A stretch of DNA of 52,364 bases from contig NZ_JAGSOH010000042.1 in assembly GCF_018139625.1 (NCBI RefSeq), forward strand, positions 1 through 52,364, in the 5' to 3' direction. Both the position numbers and the translations under genes were made by a program. Every line of letters starts with the position of its first letter. The stretch's first letter is position 1. This document shows, piece by piece, positions 8,798 through 17,258 of this stretch. The notes under the pieces were generated by a model. That model worked only from the letters and a program-made list of their open reading frames with translations. It did not search any database and was not told where the DNA came from. This DNA comes from Actinospica acidithermotolerans (GTDB taxonomy: Bacteria; Actinomycetota; Actinomycetes; Streptomycetales; Catenulisporaceae).

Positions 8798-9637
8798 GTG
8801 GACCTCGTGAACGAGCTGGGACTGACTCCGGATCGTCGTGATCAGCTGATCGCGTGGCTCGAAGACGAGAGCCTGCTTCGCCGCGAGTTCCCCAGCGTGG
8901 CCGAGTACTTCACCGCGGCCGCCAGAATGCCTCATACATTCGGGGACGCAGAAGCCTTCGCGTTCGACGTGCGCCTGTTGCACTACATGACCTCCGGCCC
9001 GAGCGCGAGTTCCAATCCGTACTGGGAGATCGTCGCGCCGTCCGTGACCGAGCACAACGGCCGCAGGGTCGTGAACGGCGGCAACCCCGCAGGAAGCGCG
9101 CAACTCGCCCTCGCCCAGATGAACCTGCAGTCCGCATACGCCTACCCCGTTCCGTCCCCCGAGACCATCGAATGGATCTCAGGATTCTGCGGCGGCCGAC
9201 CAATGGTGGAGATCGGCGCGGGCAGGGGCTACTGGGCAGCCCTGCTCTCCCGAGCAGGACTGACGATCGACGCATTCGACCTCGAGCCGCCGGACGCGAT
9301 CGAAAATGTGTCATTTCCGCACACGCCCGGCGTGAAAGACGTGTGGCACCCCGTGAGCCACCTCGACGCGCTTGACGGCGAGAACCGGTCGCAGGACGTG
9401 CTGTTTCTCTGTTGGCCGCCCGGCTGGGGGAACACGATGGCCTCCGACACGCTCACGCGGTTCGAACAAGCCGACGGTGCGAGGCTCGTCTACATCGGAG
9501 AGCCGAAGGGCGGCAAGACCGGTGACGACGCGTTCTTCGACGCGCTGAGCGCGCGCTGGCACCTGGAGTCGACCGATGCGCGGTTCGTCTCCTGGTGGAA
9601 CCTCGCAGATACAGCACAGGGCTGGGTACGAGATTGA
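8798..9637 (+). CDS. class I SAM-dependent methyltransferase-like protein
   Basis: GTG 8798 opens 279 residues. A helical N-terminal region (1-125) precedes a Rossmann-type core: motif I is VEIGAGRGYWAALLSRAG (about 138-155), the acidic end of strand 2 is DAFDLEPPD, and the motif-IV-like segment is DVLFLCWPPGWGNTMA. This type occurs in many actinomycetes without an assigned substrate. It is monocistronic and convergent with the leftward XRE remnant. Confidence 0.75.
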   Translation: MDLVNELGLTPDRRDQLIAWLEDESLLRREFPSVAEYFTAAARMPHTFGDAEAFAFDVRLLHYMTSGPSASSNPYWEIVAPSVTEHNGRRVVNGGNPAGSAQLALAQMNLQSAYAYPVPSPETIEWISGFCGGRPMVEIGAGRGYWAALLSRAGLTIDAFDLEPPDAIENVSFPHTPGVKDVWHPVSHLDALDGENRSQDVLFLCWPPGWGNTMASDTLTRFEQADGARLVYIGEPKGGKTGDDAFFDALSARWHLESTDARFVSWWNLADTAQGWVRD

Positions 9638-9688
9638 CGGCGCGCCGCGACAGCAACCGCCGCCGGGCCACAGGCGTGAGCGGGGATT

Positions 9689-10600
9689 TCAGGCGAGCGA
9701 TTCCGGGGCCGGCGGGTCCGCGCGGATGATCTCCGCGAGCCGTTCCCGGTAAGGGCGCGCGGCGGATTCAGGCGGGTATCGGACGGTCATCTCGCGGGAG
9801 AGCTCCCCCGCGACCAACAGGAGACTCGGAAGCGACTTCCGGGGAGCATCGAGGGCTTCGATGCCCAGGGCGGCTGCCTCCTCGAGCTCTCCGGACCGGC
9901 AAGCGGCCACCGCGAGGGGCAGCCTCGCCTCAGCCACCCGCATCGGCGACGTCTCGGCCCCGTCCGGCCCGCGGCTAAGCCGCATGACCTCGCGGGCGTG
10001 GACGGCGGCGTTCGCGTCGTCACCGAGCAGGCGGAAGCTGTCCATCGCATAGAGGTCCTGCTTCGCGAGGTCGACGACGAAGTGATGGCGGGTGTCCCGG
10101 TCGGGCGCGAGCCCGTCTATATGCCTGCGGCCCTGTTCGAGCGCGACGAGCACGGCGCGTCTGTCCCCCATCCGGGCACGTGCCTTGGCCTCCTGAGCGT
10201 AGAACTGCGCGCTGACGGAGTGGGTCGAGTCCGCCAACCGGCCCGCCTCACACTCATCGATCACCTCGCGCAGACGTCCTTGGGTCAACGCGAACCACGC
10301 TCCCATCTCGTGAGCCCACGCAGCACCATGGCCGTCTCCGGACTCCCTGGTCAGGCTGAGGACAGCTTGTCGGCTCGCCTCGGCAAGGGCTCGCCAGCCC
10401 AGGTCGTATTCGATGCACCCCGCGAGCAGGTAAAGCCAGCCGGAGCGCACCAAGAACTCCTTGCGCTGTTCCAGCGTCGTGCGGCCCTCGAGGAGCTCGG
10501 CCACGTGATCAAGCCAGCCGGAAACCTGACTGTGCAGGTCGAGGGCGTCGGCGTGGGTGGGGTGACCTCCGCATGCACCGGTTCGTGGTCGTTGCCGGCC
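9689..10600 (-). pseudogene. C-terminal remnant of an XRE/helical-repeat regulator
   Basis: The open frame from GTG 10504, extendable without a start codon to about 10600, encodes the helical-repeat C-terminal half typical of actinomycete XRE regulators: VSGWLDHVAELLEGRTTLEQ, then RSGWLYLLAGCIEYDLGWRA and later repeat helices. The N-terminal DNA-binding HTH that should precede it is absent, and an unrelated glycosyltransferase gene (10663-11589) takes its place. A matching N-terminal piece lies on the same strand at 23370-23603. The fragment is probably non-functional, though a 271-residue product is possible. Confidence 0.6.
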
Positions 10601-10662
10601 GCCATGTCGATTGGCGCGAGGATGAGAAGCACCAGGGCCGCAGGTGAAGCTGGCCTACCAAG

Positions 10663-11589
10663 CTAGGGCGCGGAACTGCTGTTGACGGATTCGACTCTCA
10701 GCGGCGGTCGGCCCACGACTACCGTGGGGCGCATGCGGGCAGCGCTCTTCGCGCCGAGCCAGTGCGTGTGTGCGGCGCGACGGGCCATGAGCGCCGCGCG
10801 AACCTCGCTGGAAAGCGCCGCAAGCGCAACTCCTCGCTGGCCGCGTTGCACCGCCGATTCGCGGGCATTCCCCCAGGCGAGGGCGGTGAAATGCCAGCTT
10901 AGCCGCCTGAGCGTCCGGTGGTCGGCCCAGGGCGGCGCTGCTCTGCCGAGTTCTCGGAGGCGAGTGGCGATCTCCAGATTGACGCCCTGAAGGTAGTCCT
11001 GGAAGACACCGGGGTTGGCACGGTCCGTCATGTTTGCATCGTGAACGCGGTAGTACGTCAGCGGCTCGGTGACCTTCGCGCCGTAGCCGAGGTAGTCGAA
11101 GACGTGGAAGAACGCCTCGTTGCTGACTGGGAGAAGGTCCAGCGCGGGCTCTCGTCTAACCAGGAGTGTGCTGGTGTTGCCGCCTGGATGGGGCTTCGTC
11201 AGTAGCGGCCGTTCGTTAGCGTCAACGACGTGTTCCCAGTGCTGGACGAGAAAACGGTCGTCGGTGAGCGCCGGCGCGATAGCGGCGAGCTTGTCCGTAG
11301 TGAACGAGTCGTCGGCGTCGAGCGGCGCAATCCACTGCCCGCGTGCAGCGCGGAGCGCTGAGCTCAGGACGGCGCCGAATCCCTCGTGCGGGCGCCGCAG
11401 GACGGTGATCTTGCCACCGTAACGCTCGCAGACCTCCAGGGACTCGTCCGTCGAGCCGTCGTCGATCACGAGGACTTCCTTAAGCAGGTAGTCGCCGGGC
11501 CGCTGGTCCAAAGCGCTATCGATCGCGTGGGCCAGGTATCTCCCGTAGTTGTAATTCAGTATGCATATGCTGATGGAGGGCAACGCCAC
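10663..11589 (-). CDS. family 2 glycosyltransferase
   Basis: A 308-residue GT-A enzyme. Its start ISICILNYNYGRYLAHAIDS, the nucleotide site VLVIDDGSTDES (about residues 40-51) and the metal-binding DADDSF (about 93-98) are classic GT2 motifs, and a helical tail follows. It transfers a sugar from a nucleotide sugar to an unidentified acceptor in the cytoplasm. It is the last gene of a leftward series (radical SAM, HAD, glycosyltransferase, methyltransferase, GT2), only 3 bases after the methyltransferase gene, so it is almost certainly co-transcribed. Confidence 0.9.
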   Translation of the reverse strand: MALPSISICILNYNYGRYLAHAIDSALDQRPGDYLLKEVLVIDDGSTDESLEVCERYGGKITVLRRPHEGFGAVLSSALRAARGQWIAPLDADDSFTTDKLAAIAPALTDDRFLVQHWEHVVDANERPLLTKPHPGGNTSTLLVRREPALDLLPVSNEAFFHVFDYLGYGAKVTEPLTYYRVHDANMTDRANPGVFQDYLQGVNLEIATRLRELGRAAPPWADHRTLRRLSWHFTALAWGNARESAVQRGQRGVALAALSSEVRAALMARRAAHTHWLGAKSAARMRPTVVVGRPPLRVESVNSSSAP

Positions 11590-11592
11590 GGT

Positions 11593-12279
11593 TCACCAGC
11601 CTGAGGGGATGACCGTGACCAGTTGCGTGGTAAGTCCGCCGCCGCCGTCGTCGCTTCGGGTGAGTTGGTGGTCCAGGATCTCGAAAGACTGCATCGCGAG
11701 AAACGTGGCGAACTCGCGGCTCGTCCATTCGCGGATGTGCGCCGGGTTTCTGGGCTCCCCGATGTAGCCCGCTCCTGCCCGATGCTCGCGCGCGGGCGTT
11801 GAAAGCACGATCTGGCAGCCCCCGGCGCGGGCCATCGCAGCCATGAGTGCGAGCGCGTTATCAGGCCTGACCAGGTGTTCGAGAACGTCACAGCACACGA
11901 TGACTGATCTGGCGAGCTGGTCTGCGGGAATGGCCAGTTCCTGTTGCGTCTCAAGGTCGGCTTCGATCCATCGCCCGAAGGTGTGGTTGGCGGAGCACCA
12001 CTGGATGTTGGGCCCGAAGTCGACCCCGGTAAAGTTCCACGTCGGTTCCACTTCGGCGAGGGCCGCGAGTTTTGCGGCGCGCCCGCAGCCGATGTCGATG
12101 ATGCTGTTGCGCCCCTGCTGGCGGGCGAGGTCGGCCGCATACGGGTAGACGTCGGGCTGCCAGGTCACCCCATCGTCGACGTCGTCGAAGTACTCGGGGC
12201 GGGCGCGCTGGCGATAGTCGGAGGGTAGACCGAAGTGCTGCGGTGCGATCGAGTCGCTGCCGTTGAGGTCGGTGTTCAT
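11593..12279 (-). CDS. SAM-dependent methyltransferase
   Basis: 228 residues. Motif I is SIIDIGCGRAAKLAALAE (about residues 58-75), the strand-2 acidic residue lies in FTGVDFGPN, and motif IV is VCCDVLEHLVRPDNAL, as in UbiE/Coq-type methyltransferases. The N-terminal segment with YFDDVDDGVTWQPDVYPYAA resembles methyltransferases found beside glycosyltransferases in polysaccharide or glycan clusters. A GAAGGA ribosome site precedes ATG 12279. It lies between the GT4-like and GT2 genes and probably methylates an intermediate of the same pathway. Confidence 0.85.
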   Translation of the reverse strand: MNTDLNGSDSIAPQHFGLPSDYRQRARPEYFDDVDDGVTWQPDVYPYAADLARQQGRNSIIDIGCGRAAKLAALAEVEPTWNFTGVDFGPNIQWCSANHTFGRWIEADLETQQELAIPADQLARSVIVCCDVLEHLVRPDNALALMAAMARAGGCQIVLSTPAREHRAGAGYIGEPRNPAHIREWTSREFATFLAMQSFEILDHQLTRSDDGGGGLTTQLVTVIPSGW

Positions 12280-12370
12280 CTTCCTTCTTCATCTTCGGCG
12301 GGGCGGTCAGTGGAGCATTCCCTTGGTGGCCGGCTTTGCGCTGGTCATCGGTTCGATGGGTTGCTGCACG

Positions 12371-13438
12371 TCACTGGGCATAGATCTCGGCGTGGGCCGC
12401 GAGGAAGTCGCGGTGCTCTTCGCGTCGGTAGTCGAGGAAGTCGGGGTCCGGGTCCTTCCGCGGGCCGTGGACGAGGCGGGGGTGGGCGGTTTCGAGGGCC
12501 GCGACGAACTTCTCGCCGAACAGGAAGGGATGCCCCTCCGCCCAGTCGAACCAGATGGGGTCGTTCACCAGTCCACGGTGCTTTCGGTGCTGTTCCTTGA
12601 GGAAGCCGACCGACGAGCAGACGGGCGTGAGGTTCAGGTCGAAGGCGAGTTCGAGTTGACCGGAGTGGCTTCCGAAGAGGTAAGGCAGGAGCAGCGCGTC
12701 GGCCTGGATGCCGGCATCGACGATCTCGCCATCAGAAGGGTAAGCGCGCATGGCCGTGTGAATGCGCGGATCGGACTTCGTGATCGCAAGCAGGGCGGAT
12801 ACGTCGTGTCGCTCGAAGTCTGCGGGACTGAGCGCGCGCAGCAGGATACTGAGACGGGCGTCAGAATCGGTGATGCTCAGGCTCCAGTTGGCAATCGTCG
12901 CAAGGTGATCGCGATTCCGGCGCAGGGCGCCGTAGAGCAGGTAATGAGGCGCGAAGTCCCCGCGGGTGCGTACCTTCCCTGCCACCTCGTCCGGGGGGAC
13001 CACGTACCCGTGGGGTATGACCGTGACTGGCGGGAGGCCGCACAATTGGTCGCCCAGCGCGGATACCGAACCAGCGGTCAGGCCGATCCATGCGACCTTG
13101 GCGGAGGCGAGCAGGGCGAGGCGGGCGCCGAAGTCTTCGGCGGTGCAGAACATCGGGGTCACATCGTGTGCGGTGTACACCACTCGCACTGCCGAGTCGG
13201 CACACGCCGCCAGCAGCCGTTCGAGGACTGGGAGGTCGTCGAACTCCACGTGGTGCAGGTGCAGGACATCGAACCAGTCCAGCGGCCGACGGTCCAAGAG
13301 CCATTGCGCGGTGACCGCGTCCGGGACCACGCCGTGTGCGGTGCCGACACCGTTGAGTATGGAGAACTCCGGCGAAACGATCTTGCGGACGTACGGGGTG
13401 CGCGCTGGCAGGTGCACGACGCGCAGCGCCGGGCTCAC
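12371..13438 (-). CDS. GT4-like glycosyltransferase
   Basis: I chose GTG 13438 because it overlaps the HAD stop in a GTGA junction; ATG 13471 is an in-frame alternative. The 355-residue product shows a GT-B layout: FDVLHLHHVEF (about residues 54-64), VVYTAHDVTPMF, the linker VTVIPHGYV, and a C-terminal donor-site region with ADALLLPYLFGSHSGQLELAFDLN, where the conserved E of GT4 enzymes would sit. It likely adds a second sugar in the pathway served by the adjacent GT2. Donor and acceptor are unknown. Confidence 0.75.
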   Translation of the reverse strand: MSPALRVVHLPARTPYVRKIVSPEFSILNGVGTAHGVVPDAVTAQWLLDRRPLDWFDVLHLHHVEFDDLPVLERLLAACADSAVRVVYTAHDVTPMFCTAEDFGARLALLASAKVAWIGLTAGSVSALGDQLCGLPPVTVIPHGYVVPPDEVAGKVRTRGDFAPHYLLYGALRRNRDHLATIANWSLSITDSDARLSILLRALSPADFERHDVSALLAITKSDPRIHTAMRAYPSDGEIVDAGIQADALLLPYLFGSHSGQLELAFDLNLTPVCSSVGFLKEQHRKHRGLVNDPIWFDWAEGHPFLFGEKFVAALETAHPRLVHGPRKDPDPDFLDYRREEHRDFLAAHAEIYAQ

Positions 13439-13899
13439 CTGTGCATCCAGGTCGCGTGATGCACCGGCCATCCGGCAGCCTGTAAGGTCGCGACCACTTC
13501 GTCATCGTCGTCCACGATGAGTCCTATCTCGTTGTCGGCTGCTATTTGGCCGATGCGTTCGGCTTTGAATATCGCGGCGGGTCGCATGTCGCCGTCCGGC
13601 CGCATGTCCAACGGTTTGGGTGGCAGGCCCTGACCACGCAGCCATTCGTCTGTGATCCCTCTGTACAGATCCGGTCTTCCGGTCAACCACATCATGGGGC
13701 CGGTCGCTGCCAGTTCCAGGGCAAAGGCGATACCTTCGGGCAGCGGTTCATCCGAGCCGGATGCGGCGAAGAATGCCGCCCAATCCGGCTCGGGCCTGTC
13801 GAGGTAGACCTGTCGTGGGCGAGAGTCGGAGACCGTGCCGTCGATGTCGACGATTGCCAGCCCGGTGCGTTTCGCGAGCAAGGCGGCTCCGCTCGTCAC
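13435..13899 (-). CDS. HAD-superfamily phosphatase
   Basis: A 154-residue protein with HAD motif I AIVDIDGTVSD (about residues 15-25), motif II in MMWLTGRPD (threonine near 77), and motif III/IV in LIVDDDDEVV near residue 129. This compact form resembles polynucleotide-kinase-type and small-molecule HAD phosphatases without a large cap. ATG 13899 overlaps the radical SAM stop (ATGA) and its own stop overlaps the glycosyltransferase start (GTGA), so translation of the three is coupled. Codon 139 is a TTA leucine codon. Confidence 0.82.
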   Translation of the reverse strand: MTSGAALLAKRTGLAIVDIDGTVSDSRPRQVYLDRPEPDWAAFFAASGSDEPLPEGIAFALELAATGPMMWLTGRPDLYRGITDEWLRGQGLPPKPLDMRPDGDMRPAAIFKAERIGQIAADNEIGLIVDDDDEVVATLQAAGWPVHHATWMHR

Positions 13900-14834
13900 T
13901 GGGTGTCCCCGGAGTGGTAGGGCGCGCTGCGCAGACTCAGCGCCCGGCGCACGAGCGGGGCGAACCCGTCGGCCAGTGCGTTGCCCAGAACGTCGTTGCG
14001 TGGGGCGGCGACGCTGCCGAGGTCCACGGTCACGGTGCCGTCGGCCAGCACCCAGACGCGGAACGGATAGGCGTCGGCCGGTGCGCGGGTCGGCTGGTCG
14101 AACACCGCGATCTGGCCCATGCGTTCGCGGATGGAGTCCACGGCGGCGCTGAAGTCCTCCGGGGTGAAGCCGTACAGGGCAGCTTTGCGGGCGTCTGCGC
14201 GGCCGATCGGGCGGTACTGCGAGATCAGCCAGTACTCCACGGGTGTGCGCGACGCCACATCTAAAATCATCGTGGCGATTCGGTCCAGCTCGTTGATGCT
14301 TGTTGAGGAGGTGAACGTGTTGAACGCGACCGTGCGCCGTTCGGACTCCAGGAGGGCGATGTTGTCAGTGAAGGTTGCGAAGTACCCGTCACCGCGGAAC
14401 CAGTCTGCTGTGGCGGCGTCGGGGCCGTCGATGGCCAAGGAGTAGACATCGACCCACTCTCGGATCCGCCCGTAGCGCTCGCGCAGCAGCAGGCCGTTCG
14501 TGTGGACGTTGATCTCAAAGCCCAGTTCGGACGCATGGCGCAGGGCGACTTCGAGATGGTTGTCGTAGGGCATGAGCGGGTCGCCACCGGTGAACACCAT
14601 CCTGCGGGCAGCCGACTCATGCGCAATCACATCCAGCACGCGGGTCACGGTTTCGGCGTTGGTCGCAACGCGGTTGCGCTCCCGGTAGCAGAACCGGCAT
14701 ACGCCTGGTGAGCCTGGGGTCGGGTTCATGCTCCAGGCGTTGCAGTCGGTGTTCAGGATGACGTGCACGATCGGGAGTTCGGGCTCGGTGAGCGGGCCCT
14801 CCCCTCGCACTGTTTGCCGTTGCATCACATCCAC
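13896..14834 (-). CDS. radical SAM enzyme with CX14CX2C motif
   Basis: 312 residues. The three cluster cysteines are C31, C46 and C49, in TDCNAWS and GVCRFCYRE, giving a CX14CX2C motif instead of the standard CX3CX2C. The rest of the half-barrel is normal: a GGDPLM SAM-binding segment near residue 78, then EINVHTNGL and YSLAIDGPD. I see no further cysteines, so no SPASM/auxiliary cluster. CX14CX2C is known from some QueE proteins (7-carboxy-7-deazaguanine synthases), but overall length and motifs differ from QueE. Start is GTG 14834 or ATG 14825; a TAG lies just upstream. Codon 191 is TTA. First gene of the leftward operon. Confidence 0.85.
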   Translation of the reverse strand: MDVMQRQTVRGEGPLTEPELPIVHVILNTDCNAWSMNPTPGSPGVCRFCYRERNRVATNAETVTRVLDVIAHESAARRMVFTGGDPLMPYDNHLEVALRHASELGFEINVHTNGLLLRERYGRIREWVDVYSLAIDGPDAATADWFRGDGYFATFTDNIALLESERRTVAFNTFTSSTSINELDRIATMILDVASRTPVEYWLISQYRPIGRADARKAALYGFTPEDFSAAVDSIRERMGQIAVFDQPTRAPADAYPFRVWVLADGTVTVDLGSVAAPRNDVLGNALADGFAPLVRRALSLRSAPYHSGDTQ

Positions 14835-15033
14835 AAGCTAGGGCGGGGCGACCGGCTGCCGTCAGAGCACTGTGACCCCTCACGGTGCTGGCTCCCGAGC
14901 GAGTGCGCCCTCCTTGGCGCCGGTGTGCGCGGGTGCGCCCCGGTCACGGTGAGCGTTCGCAGTGGTCTGGTTCCGTATATGCGCGGTGAGCGAGGCTGAT
15001 CGGAATCGTTGAGCGAGCGACGAAGGGGAAGCG
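14835..15033. promoter_or_regulatory. divergent promoter region of the two operons
   Basis: This is the only sizeable gap between the leftward radical SAM operon and the rightward synthetase-like operon, so both promoters should lie here. A ribosome site AAGGGGA stands before ATG 15034; none is clear before the radical SAM start. No unambiguous -35/-10 boxes or operator were identified. Confidence 0.5.
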
Positions 15034-16110
15034 ATGATGACGGCCGCGCGCGATTCAACCCGGGACGACCCCATGTCCACCAGCACGGTACCGGTGATCT
15101 TTTCGGAGGAGTACTACCGCGACGTAGTCCGCGAGTTCGGCTACGACTCGTTCGAGCTGGAGCAGTTCGCGTTCGCCGCGGCCGGCATGGAGGCCGCGGA
15201 ACTCAATGCCCGGTTTCTCTGCCACCGCCGCTGCGACGCCTACCTCAAGGCGCCGGCGGCGTCGAGGATCGTCACCACCGGGTTTGGGATGTCCGGCCCC
15301 CCTCACATGGGGACGGTCGCCCAGGTTCTCGCGATCAGCCGTCTCCAGGCGGCCGGAGAGCGCTGTCAGATCGTGCTCGGCGATCTCGACGCGCACAACG
15401 GCAAGGGGAGGGCACTCGGCGAGACTGCTGAGCTGGCGGAACGCTTCGAGGGGTTCTGCCGCGCGCTGGGCTTTGACGGGGAGGCTGGCGTTATTCGCCG
15501 CCAGTACGCGGAGGCCGAGGTGCTGCGAAACCAGTACCTGCTGAGCCACTACATCTCGGATGGCGACTTCACAGCCGCCGAGGAGGACAACCACGGCTAC
15601 TACGCCTCGTTGGGGATCGTTGAGAAGGAGATGACCTTCCGCCGCAAGGCGTCGCTGGTGTTGATGGCTGCCGACTTCGTGACCCTCGGGCAGCGCTTCG
15701 ACGCGGTCCTCGTCATGCTGGGCATCGACGAGCACCAGTACGTCCGCTTCGCCCGCGAGGTGGCGTCGCGGCTGGACGGGCACACCATCTTGCGCTCGGA
15801 CTTCACCCTCTCGTCCCTCTACACGAGACTGGCACGTGGATTCGGTGGGCATCCCAAGATGTCCAAGAGCATCCCGGGCTCCTCGATCAGCGTGGCCTCA
15901 AGCCGGCAGGAGATCGCCGATCTGATCGCGTCGGACGCTGCCTCCACGCCCGACACCTCGCCCAGCTACCAGCTGATGTGCCAGCTGTTTCGATACTCGT
16001 ACGAAGAGACGATCGAGCTGGTCCACGAGTGCGCTGGCGCCACGGCGCGGTGGAAGAGGGCCAAGCGCGACTTGGTCGAGTATCTGACTGCGGTGGTGGA
16101 ACAGTGGTGA
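15034..16110 (+). CDS. TrpRS/TyrRS-like class I aminoacyl-tRNA synthetase paralogue
   Basis: 358 residues from ATG 15034 (AAGGGGA site); internal ATG 15073 is also possible. The Rossmann core carries a HIGH-type motif in TTGFGMSGPPHMGT (about 81-94) and an intact KMSKS at 275-279. The segment LGIDEHQYVRFAREVA matches the GIDQ-type loop of archaeal/eukaryal-style TrpRS/TyrRS. I see no clear anticodon-binding extension beyond a short helical tail. It could charge a tRNA, or activate an amino acid and pass it to a small molecule, as the CysRS paralogue MshC does in mycothiol synthesis. It is coupled by GTGA to the next gene. Confidence 0.8.
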   Translation: MMTAARDSTRDDPMSTSTVPVIFSEEYYRDVVREFGYDSFELEQFAFAAAGMEAAELNARFLCHRRCDAYLKAPAASRIVTTGFGMSGPPHMGTVAQVLAISRLQAAGERCQIVLGDLDAHNGKGRALGETAELAERFEGFCRALGFDGEAGVIRRQYAEAEVLRNQYLLSHYISDGDFTAAEEDNHGYYASLGIVEKEMTFRRKASLVLMAADFVTLGQRFDAVLVMLGIDEHQYVRFAREVASRLDGHTILRSDFTLSSLYTRLARGFGGHPKMSKSIPGSSISVASSRQEIADLIASDAASTPDTSPSYQLMCQLFRYSYEETIELVHECAGATARWKRAKRDLVEYLTAVVEQW

Positions 16111-17258
16111 CCCCGGGAGAGCCCGTGTTGGCGGATCTGATCGGATCCATACCGTCGCAGGAGGCCACTCCGCATTTCGGCGCGTTCCTGCACCGGCTCA
16201 ACGCCGGGCAGAACCTGACCTACACCGAGGCCCGCGCCTACATGACGAAGGTGCTGGCCATCGCGGACCCCCGCCAGCGCAGCGCACAGCTGGCCGTGCT
16301 GCTCAACGGCATCATGGCCAAGCATCCGACCATCGACGAGGCCACTGGGGTCATCGACGCCGCGTTCGACCTGGATCTGCGGCGGCCCGCCGACAGGCCG
16401 GAGCACCCATTCACCGGAGAGAAGGTCGTCGCAGTCGCCGGGAGCGGCAAGAAGGGCCTCAAGACGCCCAACATCTCCACTCCGGCGGCGATCGTCGCGG
16501 CGGCGGCCGGGATCAAGGTCGCCAAGTGCGCCTCCAGCGCCACATCCTCGGCCGCCGGGTCTGCAGACACCCTCAAGAACCTCGGCGTCCATCTGACCTC
16601 GGAGGTTCCGCGAACCCTGGACGTCATGGCCAGCTGCAATCTGGGCGTGTTCGAGATTGAGCAGATGATCCCCCGGTTCGATGCGGCCTACGGCGGGCTC
16701 TTCTTCGCTCCCCACGTGCTGTCCCTGGGCTTCCCCGCGTTGCTGCTGCCGATCAAGACGGACAATCTGCTTTACGGCATCGCGCACCCGGATGTGGACC
16801 TGTCCGTGGAAGTCCTGCGCCGCTACCATGCCGGTGACATGCTGGTGGTCTCGTCAACGCCGGACAATATCCGCTGGATCGACGAGGTCGGCATCATCGG
16901 GGAAACCTCCGTCGTCGGGGTCCGAGGAGGGCAGCGGGGCCAGACCCGTCGCCTGGCCATGGCCGAGATCCTTGGCGTGGGCCCGTACCGCACCGCTGAG
17001 ATAGCGGCGCACGGGACAGCTACGGACCAGGCCCGCACTGTGGTCGACATTCTCGCGGGTCGCTCCACCCGTGCGCTGGCCGACATGGTCGCCGTGAACG
17101 CGGCAACGCTGATCTTCCTGGGGTCGACCACGCTGACGGTGCCCGCGGCCTTCGAGATCGCCTGCGAAGCTCTCACCAGCGGAGCGGCCTTGAACACGCT
17201 GACCCAGCTGGTTCAGCGCAGCGGCGGAGACCGCGGCGCCCTCGGAAGGTGGCTGTGA
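16107..17258 (+). CDS. TrpD-like phosphoribosyltransferase paralogue
   Basis: I take GTG 16107, which overlaps the previous stop; 383 residues. The N-terminal helical domain (LTYTEARAYMTKVL...) and the core match anthranilate phosphoribosyltransferase: PNISTPAAIVAAAAGIKVAK (121-140), then SS..GSAD.L and a PHVLSLGF segment. The phosphate loop, normally GTGGDG in TrpD, reads GSGKKG (112-117). So the fold is TrpD/nucleoside-phosphorylase, but the substrate is probably not anthranilate. No other trp genes are nearby. It may make or break an N- or C-glycosidic bond to a ribose phosphate in this pathway. Confidence 0.82.
   Translation: MTPGEPVLADLIGSIPSQEATPHFGAFLHRLNAGQNLTYTEARAYMTKVLAIADPRQRSAQLAVLLNGIMAKHPTIDEATGVIDAAFDLDLRRPADRPEHPFTGEKVVAVAGSGKKGLKTPNISTPAAIVAAAAGIKVAKCASSATSSAAGSADTLKNLGVHLTSEVPRTLDVMASCNLGVFEIEQMIPRFDAAYGGLFFAPHVLSLGFPALLLPIKTDNLLYGIAHPDVDLSVEVLRRYHAGDMLVVSSTPDNIRWIDEVGIIGETSVVGVRGGQRGQTRRLAMAEILGVGPYRTAEIAAHGTATDQARTVVDILAGRSTRALADMVAVNAATLIFLGSTTLTVPAAFEIACEALTSGAALNTLTQLVQRSGGDRGALGRWL

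Noticed and set aside
13896-14834. radical SAM protein as a viperin-type antiviral enzyme
   Set aside because: Viperins use CX3CX2C and a different N-terminus; the neighbours are glycosyltransferases, not defence genes.
16107-17258. TrpD-like gene as part of tryptophan biosynthesis
   Set aside because: No trpC, trpE or trpG nearby and the phosphate loop is altered.
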